The notes beneath the pieces were generated by a model that was not told the DNA's origin, searched no databases, and was given only the letters and a program-made list of their open reading frames with translations. A program made the translations under genes and the position numbers. From Halorhabdus amylolytica (GTDB taxonomy: Archaea; Halobacteriota; Halobacteria; Halobacteriales; Haloarculaceae): DNA of 35,522 bases. Shown piece after piece: positions 30,784 through 35,522 of this stretch; position 1 is the stretch's first letter; the number at the start of each line of letters is the position of its first letter. The stretch is taken from the NCBI RefSeq assembly GCF_004944975.1, contig NZ_SPQG01000021.1:1-35522 (forward strand), given 5' to 3'.

Positions 30784-31455
30784 TCACAACCGCCCGGCGA
30801 GGTCGGACAGATGAACCCCTCCGCGTTCGACGAACGGTGTCCCGTGACCCATCGCCAGTATCTCGACGTCGAGATCTAGCTCTGCCAGACGTCGGATACT
30901 CGATTTGACGGCCCCGGTGTCGTGACTCAGCACCCACGGCGAGGACTCGATCCGACCGTCCGACTCCCGGAGGAGATCGCCGACGAACGCGACGGACCGC
31001 TCCTCGCTGACGAACGTCAGATGTCCGGGTGTATGGCCCGGCGTTCCGTAGACGTCGAGCCCGCCGATCCGATCGCCCTCAGCGACGGTCTCGACCGGCT
31101 GTTCGGGATCTGCGGCAATGAGACGACTCGCCCGCTGGAAGGCCGTCTTCCGGTTGTTCCATGGCGGATCCCGCTCGCCCCTGAGGATGGCACCGTCTGG
31201 ATCGCCCGCGTACACCGTGACGTCAGTCCCGAACCGGTTCAACGCACCGACGTGATCGAGATCGTAGTGTGTGAGGGCGATGCGAGAGACGTCGCGGGGT
31301 CTGAATCCCGCATCGTCCAGGTCATCGAGCAACGCTCCGCTCGTCCACGGCGCACCGGCGTCGATCAACGTCGCGTCTCCGTCGTCCTCGAAGAGATACG
31401 CGTTGACGCCCTGGAGATCGAACCACCAGATCCCATCAGCGAGTTCCGTGACCAT
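30784..31455 (-). CDS. Metallo-beta-lactamase-fold hydrolase
   Basis: A 223-residue MBL-fold protein. The metal motif is THYDLDHVG near residue 72, in which the second His of the classical HxHxDH is Asp (HxDxDH), a variant I believe is common in archaeal members. Other metal ligands lie in GTPGHTPGHLTF (His), FVGDLL (Asp) and AMGHGTPF (His). The substrate cannot be read from sequence; glyoxalase-II-like or lactonase activity is possible. ATG 31455 (MVTELADGIWWFD) is preferred to 31491, because the latter would start inside the promoter repeat. An AAAAAG-type box (31482-31487) lies about 29 nt upstream. The gene ends ten bases from the convergent Rossmann-like gene. Confidence 0.9.
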   Translation of the reverse strand: MVTELADGIWWFDLQGVNAYLFEDDGDATLIDAGAPWTSGALLDDLDDAGFRPRDVSRIALTHYDLDHVGALNRFGTDVTVYAGDPDGAILRGERDPPWNNRKTAFQRASRLIAADPEQPVETVAEGDRIGGLDVYGTPGHTPGHLTFVSEERSVAFVGDLLRESDGRIESSPWVLSHDTGAVKSSIRRLAELDLDVEILAMGHGTPFVERGGVHLSDLAGRL

Positions 31456-31466
31456 GTGGCACAGGT

Positions 31467-31534
31467 TGGGTTCGCGTCGAGAAAAAGTCACGCGTAGTCC
31501 TGGGCTCGCGTCGAGAAAAAGTCACGCGGTAGTC
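31467..31534. repeat. Tandem 34-bp duplication of the MBL gene promoter
   Basis: Two adjacent 34-bp units (31467-31500 and 31501-31534) share 28 bases that differ at one position, then differ by one inserted base. Each unit contains an AAAAAG (CTTTTT on the minus strand) core, at 31482-31487 and 31516-31521. The first is spaced correctly for the MBL start at 31455. Confidence 0.8.
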
Positions 31535-31595
31535 TCGGTCCGGGACCGTCCCGATTCGCCGTTCGTCGCCGACTGGTCTGTTGTCCCGATGTTCG

Positions 31596-32204
31596 TCAGT
31601 CCGCGCCATCATCGAGCAGTTCGCCGATCGTTCCGAGGAGCACGTCACCGGTTGCGAACGCGGCGGCGTCCGGGTCACCGGGGAGACAGAACACGGGGAC
31701 GCCGTCGCTGATCCCCGCTGTCGGTCGCATACTGACGACGTCAGTTCCGACCCGCTCGTGATAACTGACGCGGAACAGTTCGCCGAAACCCGGAAGCTGT
31801 TTGTCCAGTAGCGCCTCGACGGCCTCGACGGTCACGTCTGTCTCCCCGACGCCAGTCCCGCCGACCGTCACGACCGCCTCGACGTCGCGGCGTGTGACTG
31901 TTCGATCGACTGTGCCCTGGACGGCGTCGTAGCTCCCCTCGACGTGTTCGGTCTCGATCACGGTCAGTCCGTCCGCTTCGAGACGATCGCGAACCACGTC
32001 GCTCGCCGCTCGGGCGGACTCTGCGGCGTCGACGGTGAGGACACAGACCCCGGAGCGGTCGCGCGACGATGGCGATGTTCCCTCACCGGTTCGATCCTCT
32101 GTCTCGGTCGGATCTTCCGCGTCCTCCGGCTGGTTTATCTCCCCGTCCGTGTCGTCGTCCGTCGACGACCCGCGCCGGGTGTTCCGGGACTGGAAATCGA
32201 CCAT
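31596..32204 (-). CDS. moaB: MoaB/MogA-like molybdopterin-binding-fold protein with acidic N-terminal extension
   Basis: A 202-residue protein. After an acidic, probably disordered N-terminal extension (1-48) comes a MoaB/MogA fold: VCVLTVDAAESARAA, then TVGGTGVGETDVTVEAV, LPGFGELFRVSYHERVGTDV and VFCLPGDPDAA. Family members adenylylate molybdopterin before metal insertion, or bind it. GGTG and GFGELFR are kept, but the serine of PGS is Asp here and the opening is divergent. Its role in cofactor synthesis is therefore less certain than that of a standard MoaB. SAMP1, the MoaD-like protein, lies elsewhere in the window. The start at 32204 is by frame only. Confidence 0.8.
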   Translation of the reverse strand: MVDFQSRNTRRGSSTDDDTDGEINQPEDAEDPTETEDRTGEGTSPSSRDRSGVCVLTVDAAESARAASDVVRDRLEADGLTVIETEHVEGSYDAVQGTVDRTVTRRDVEAVVTVGGTGVGETDVTVEAVEALLDKQLPGFGELFRVSYHERVGTDVVSMRPTAGISDGVPVFCLPGDPDAAAFATGDVLLGTIGELLDDGAD

Positions 32205-32368
32205 ACGCCCGGTCGAACGTCCGCCTTGAAATGTTCCGCGGATCAGGCCCGTTCGCAGCCGCTGTCGACGCTACGGTTTTGGGTGTTGAGACCGAGCGAA
32301 TCGACATGGGACAGCTCGCCCCTCGATGGACGATCGATCGTCACAAAGCTGCCGAAACGTCGCCACAA

Positions 32369-32374
32369 ATTTAT
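32369..32374 (+). promoter_or_regulatory. TATA-like box of the small membrane protein gene at 32404
   Basis: ATTTAT, about 32 nt before the ATG at 32404. Confidence 0.5.
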
Positions 32375-32403
32375 GTCCCACCTTGTCGGTCGGATAACCA
32401 TCC

Positions 32404-32730
32404 ATGAATGACGAAGTCATCGATCCGACAGAATCCACCGGCGAGTCTCCGGAAGTCGACGACGGGATCACGACGGTCACAGAGGCGGCGGAGCCGGCCG
32501 AGAACACTGACTGGATCCGGGGTTGGCAGGTCTGGGTAGTGCTCGGGGTGCTGTTCCTGGCGTTTCTGGTCGTCCCGTGGGGGCTAATTCTCTTCCCCAC
32601 GATACGGAACATCGTTCGGATCGTGGGCTTCTCGTTCAGGGACGCCTATCTGGTCTTCCCTCTCGTCCCGGCGCTCGCCCTGGGCGCACTCGGCATCTGG
32701 ACGGCGCTTCGATCGCGGGGGCCGAACTGA
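32404..32730 (+). CDS. Small two-helix membrane protein
   Basis: A 108-residue protein, MNDEVIDPTESTGESPEV at its start, with an acidic cytosolic tail (1-40) and two hydrophobic segments (about 43-65 and 81-100). No family is recognised. It precedes a sensor kinase by 40 bp, and the kinase has its own TATA-like box, so co-transcription is possible but not needed. Confidence 0.72.
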   Translation: MNDEVIDPTESTGESPEVDDGITTVTEAAEPAENTDWIRGWQVWVVLGVLFLAFLVVPWGLILFPTIRNIVRIVGFSFRDAYLVFPLVPALALGALGIWTALRSRGPN

Positions 32731-32770
32731 GAGACGTACCTTTTTCCCGGTGTCTCTGTAAACGCCGGCC

Positions 32771-34498
32771 GTGTGGACGGTCTACCTCGCGCTCGTCCTG
32801 TTCGCCGCCATCCTCGGAACGGCGATCGCCCTCTACGCCATCGTTCATCGGGGAACGCCCGGTGCCGCTCCGCTCTCGTTACTGTTGCTCGGTGCTGCGA
32901 TGTGGTCGATCGCCGAGGGACTCTCTCTAGCCAACACTCCCCTCGATGCGACGCTGTTCTGGTTCTCGCTTCGACTCTCGATCAGCACTGTCGTCCCCCT
33001 GGCCTGGCTGTTGACGGCCGTCGAGTACACCGGTCACGGCCGTTCGCTCGAAACGAAACACCTGCTGGGATTGCTAATCGAGCCGCTCGCGTTCGTCGTA
33101 CTCGTCTGGACGAACGGATTACACGATCTCGTCTGGAGCGATCCGGAGCTTGTCTTCATCCGGGGCGTCGAGTATACGGGACTGATCGCCACGCGCGGGC
33201 TCGCCTTCTGGGGACACGTCGCCTATTCGTACGCGTTGATCACCCTGGGCGCGTTCCTGCTCGTGCGGACCTCTCTCCGGGCCGATGAGCTGTATCGTGC
33301 TCAGAGTACGGCGCTACTCGGAGCGATCGCCGTGCCGCTGGTCGCGAACGCGGCCTATCTGTTCCGGATAGCGCCACGGGGAATCGATCCGACTGGCGTC
33401 GCGTTCGTCGCCTCCGGAGTCATCATCACCGGCGCGATCCTCCGCAATGAGTTACTCACTGTCGCCGCAGGCACCCGTGAGATCGGACGCGACGAGATCG
33501 TCACGCGACTCGACGACCCGGTATTCATCCTCGACGAAAACCGCGTTCTCACCGATTACAATCGGGCCGGCAGTACTCTCCTCGACGCGTCCGGCCGAGA
33601 CGCCGTCGGCGACCGGCTCGCCGACCACCTTCCGACTGTGGCCGAAACGCTTCCCGAAGATACCGACGACGTACACTGTGTGACCGCGATCGAGCAAAAC
33701 GGCTCGGTTCGGAATTACGATCTCCAGGCGACACCCCTCGAACGCCCTTTCGATGCTGCCGACGGCCTGATCGTCAGCCTGCGGGACGTCACCGGACAGA
33801 TTCGTCGGGAACAACAATTGGATGTCCTCAACAGGCTGTTGCGTCACAACGTCCGCAACGAGATGAACGTCGTCCGCGGTCACGCGGAGCTGCTCGCGGA
33901 GGAACTCGAAGACCCGGACAAGTTGTCCCGGATCGACCCCATCGTCGAAACGGTCGACACAGTCACCGAGCGCGCCGAGAAAGTTGCCACGTTAACGCGG
34001 GCCTTCGAGGCCGACGAACCGGCGACGATCGATCTCGGGATTGTGTTGGGAGACGCGATCGAATCGGTTCGGACCGCCCGTCCGGCAGCGAGTTTCGAGT
34101 TCCAGGCGGCCGAGGAAGACCTCCGCGTCCGGGGGGCGACCTCGCTGGGCGTCGCCTTCGAGGAACTGTTCGAAAACGCTGTCGAACACAATGACGCGGC
34201 GGAACCGGCAGTCGTCGTCTCGATCGGAACTGACGGACCGCCCGACAGCGTGACAGTTCGGATAGCCGATAACGGTCCCGGAATCGACGAACAGGAACGG
34301 GCTGTCATCGAGGAAGGTCGCGAGACAGCCCTCCAACACGGCAGCGGCATCGGACTCTGGCTGGTCGCTTGGGTCGTCCGGACCTTCGGCGGGACGATCG
34401 ACTTCGAGGTCGACGACGGGACGACGGTCGTCGTCCGACTACCCCGCGCCGAGACGCCGGAGGGTCCCGACGGAAAAAATCAGGCTGACGCTTCGTAA
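32771..34498 (+). CDS. Membrane sensor histidine kinase (7TM N-terminal type, PAS)
   Basis: A 575-residue kinase. Seven hydrophobic helices (1 to about 225) form the histidine-kinase 7TM sensor domain, with SLLLLGAAMWSIAEGLSL and EYTGHGRSL. A PAS domain follows (about 235-345; RLDDPVFILDENRVLTDYN). The phospho-accepting His359 is in LRHNVRNEMNVVRGHAELL, and the ATPase domain has EELFENAVEHN (N box), IADNGPGIDE (G1) and HGSGIGLWLVAWVV (G2). No response regulator is adjacent. The start is a GTG at 32771; a CTTTTTC box (32740-32746) about 28 nt upstream supports it. Its end overlaps the convergent metallochaperone gene by 19 bp. Confidence 0.93.
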   Translation: MWTVYLALVLFAAILGTAIALYAIVHRGTPGAAPLSLLLLGAAMWSIAEGLSLANTPLDATLFWFSLRLSISTVVPLAWLLTAVEYTGHGRSLETKHLLGLLIEPLAFVVLVWTNGLHDLVWSDPELVFIRGVEYTGLIATRGLAFWGHVAYSYALITLGAFLLVRTSLRADELYRAQSTALLGAIAVPLVANAAYLFRIAPRGIDPTGVAFVASGVIITGAILRNELLTVAAGTREIGRDEIVTRLDDPVFILDENRVLTDYNRAGSTLLDASGRDAVGDRLADHLPTVAETLPEDTDDVHCVTAIEQNGSVRNYDLQATPLERPFDAADGLIVSLRDVTGQIRREQQLDVLNRLLRHNVRNEMNVVRGHAELLAEELEDPDKLSRIDPIVETVDTVTERAEKVATLTRAFEADEPATIDLGIVLGDAIESVRTARPAASFEFQAAEEDLRVRGATSLGVAFEELFENAVEHNDAAEPAVVVSIGTDGPPDSVTVRIADNGPGIDEQERAVIEEGRETALQHGSGIGLWLVAWVVRTFGGTIDFEVDDGTTVVVRLPRAETPEGPDGKNQADAS

Positions 34499-34677
34499 CC
34501 GGCGTCTTCGACGGCCGCGACGAGGGCGTCCGGATCTGCGTCGCCCTCGACTGTCGCTTGCTGGGCTTCGCGGTCGACACTCACGCTCGTGACGCCCGCA
34601 ACGTCTTCTAGAGCTTCGGTGACGGTCTGCTCGCAGTGTTCACAACTCATTCCCGTGACAGTGATCGTCAGTGCCAT
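34480..34677 (-). CDS. Heavy-metal-associated domain protein (copper chaperone-like)
   Basis: A 65-residue ferredoxin-like HMA domain. The metal site is MSCEHC with Cys12 and Cys15, in the sequence TVTGMSCEHCEQTVTEAL, and the end is DAGYEASA. Such proteins carry Cu(I) to P-type ATPases; the metal is an inference. An AAAAA element (34700-34704 on the minus strand) about 25 nt upstream suits a leaderless start. No copper ATPase is in the window. The 3' end overlaps the convergent kinase gene. Confidence 0.93.
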   Translation of the reverse strand: MALTITVTGMSCEHCEQTVTEALEDVAGVTSVSVDREAQQATVEGDADPDALVAAVEDAGYEASA

Positions 34678-34771
34678 GTTCGAAAGAAAGGGACTGGACT
34701 TTTTCCGGATTTCGCCTCAGAAAGCGAAACGAAATCGCGATCGAAGTGTCGATACGAAAGGCGACCTGAGA

Positions 34772-35335
34772 TCACTCGAAGTCGCGTCGCATCGCGATCT
34801 CGAACCAGGGGCACAGGCGGAGCTGACGGTACCACTCCGGGTTCTCCTGGAGGCGCTCGTATGGGACCCACATCAGGCCGGCCACTTCGGCGGGATCGGG
34901 ATCGAGTGTCCGATCAGTCAGCGTCGCCTGCAGGACGGAACAGACCTCCCATTCGAGACCCTCGTTCATGTAATAGCGTTTGTATTCGAACTTGTCCGTC
35001 ACGCGGAGGTCGTCGTACTGACCGGGCATGACGCCGAGTTCCTCCTCGAGTCGCTGGCGAGTCGCCTCGATCTGTGTCTGTCCGTCGACAGGGTGGGAGG
35101 CAACCGTCCCGTCCCAGTAGGTGTCCCAGAGACGCTTCTCCGGGGCACGCTGGGCCAGCAGGATGTTGTCGTCGGTGTCGAACAGCAGGGCCGTGAACGC
35201 CCGGTGGCGGATACCCTCGCCCGTGTGTGCGTCCAGGCGGTTGACCAGTTCCTCTTCGTTGTCTTCGGCATCGACCGCGATAACGTCCTCGCCCGCGTTC
35301 TCGTGAACCACCGTCGAGTCGGCCTCCGTGCTCAT
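34772..35335 (-). CDS. idi: Type I isopentenyl-diphosphate isomerase homologue (Nudix), catalytic Cys not conserved
   Basis: A 187-residue Nudix-like protein. It matches type I Idi in length and motifs: RHRAFTALLFDTDDNILLAQRA, WDTYWDGTVASHPVDGQT, the Nudix-like ATRQRLEEELG and EWEVCSVLQATLT. The enzyme would interconvert IPP and DMAPP for archaeal ether-lipid isoprenoids. Metal-site His44 and His81 and Glu128/Glu130 are present. The catalytic Cys67 of E. coli Idi (VCGHP) is replaced by Ala79 (VASHP), so either another residue serves, or the activity differs. An in-frame ATG at 35335 with TTTGA (35361-35366, minus) about 28 nt upstream is the likely start. Confidence 0.85.
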   Translation of the reverse strand: MSTEADSTVVHENAGEDVIAVDAEDNEEELVNRLDAHTGEGIRHRAFTALLFDTDDNILLAQRAPEKRLWDTYWDGTVASHPVDGQTQIEATRQRLEEELGVMPGQYDDLRVTDKFEYKRYYMNEGLEWEVCSVLQATLTDRTLDPDPAEVAGLMWVPYERLQENPEWYRQLRLCPWFEIAMRRDFE

Positions 35336-35404
35336 ACAGCTATCACGTAGGGAGGATGGTTCAAACAGTCTTCGACTCCCGCCCCCTCTGTTCCGTCGAC
35401 CTCA

Positions 35405-35522
35405 CCGACACCGCCTCATCACCCAACCCGCTCCTCGAGGATCAGCCACACTCGGCGGATCCTCGATCCTGCCGACACCGCCTCATCACCCAACCCGCTC
35501 CTCGAGGATCAGCCACACTCGG
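35405..35522. repeat. 67-bp tandem repeat at the window end
   Basis: A 51-bp sequence at 35405-35455 recurs without a mismatch at 35472-35522, separated by 16 bp, giving a period of 67. Within the unit CGAGGATC (35436-35443) and GATCCTCG (35458-35465) can pair around a 14-base loop. The array may continue beyond the window. It is intergenic upstream of idi. Confidence 0.85.

Noticed and set aside
35405-35522. Possible CRISPR array at the right end
   Set aside because: The repeated unit is 51 bp with a 16-bp interval, only two copies are seen, and no cas gene is near; a simple tandem repeat fits better.

Overview
The window is a stretch of haloarchaeal (Halobacteria) main-chromosome sequence. 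The evidence is very high GC, strongly acidic proteins, archaeal-type proteins (GatD, SAMP1, an archaeal ThrRS with its own N-terminal editing domain, single-domain GuaAb, haloarchaeal PilB/PilC) and start codons that mostly sit about 25-33 nt downstream of a TATA-like box, which implies leaderless transcripts. A closer placement is a guess; the family Haloarculaceae would fit. Coding density is high: no stretch longer than about 300 bases lacks a gene, and no tRNA, rRNA, IS element or CRISPR array is visible.

Layout. 1-32: possible tail of an upstream gene. 159-5696 (minus): ychF, then a pilus-type membrane protein (pilC-like, carrying an extra surface-type C-terminal domain) and its secretion ATPase (pilB-like). 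5960-8681 (plus): a small haloarchaeal protein, then sucC and sucD separated by a 28-codon reading frame that overlaps both. 8862-9506 (minus): a DeoC-like protein lacking the Schiff-base lysine; a repeat-bearing intergenic region separates it from a divergent DUF63 membrane protein. 10703-16520: membrane and ion-related block made of an HPP-USP fusion, a six-helix RCK potassium channel, and two coupled membrane proteins with TrkA-C-type domains. 16566-20366: SAMP1, GatD, a small membrane protein, an ArsR-type regulator and a secreted repeat protein. 20605-25882: DUF5802-like protein, Vms1-type peptidyl-tRNA hydrolase, GCS2-family ligase, universal stress protein and threonyl-tRNA synthetase. 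26068-30773: DUF2892 protein, PspA, pyrG, a small acidic protein, a leader frame, guaAb and a small Rossmann-like protein. 30784-35335: MBL hydrolase, MoaB-like protein, small membrane protein, sensor kinase, metal chaperone and a type-I IPP isomerase homologue. The window ends inside a 67-bp tandem repeat.

How the genes work together. sucC/sucD supply the substrate-level phosphorylation step of the TCA cycle. pyrG and guaAb are the glutamine-dependent CTP and GMP synthases and lie in one direction. Vms1, GatD and ThrRS serve translation and its quality control. The channel, the two TrkA-C proteins and the HPP-USP protein suggest a potassium or osmotic function, as expected for a salt-in organism. 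The points most worth a second look are the two overlapping mini-frames (sucC/sucD and guaAb leader), the two enzyme homologues that lack the textbook catalytic residue (DeoC-like, Idi-like), the pilC-like protein with a surface domain, and several promoter-proximal repeats and dyads. No obviously new multi-gene defence or mobile system was found.
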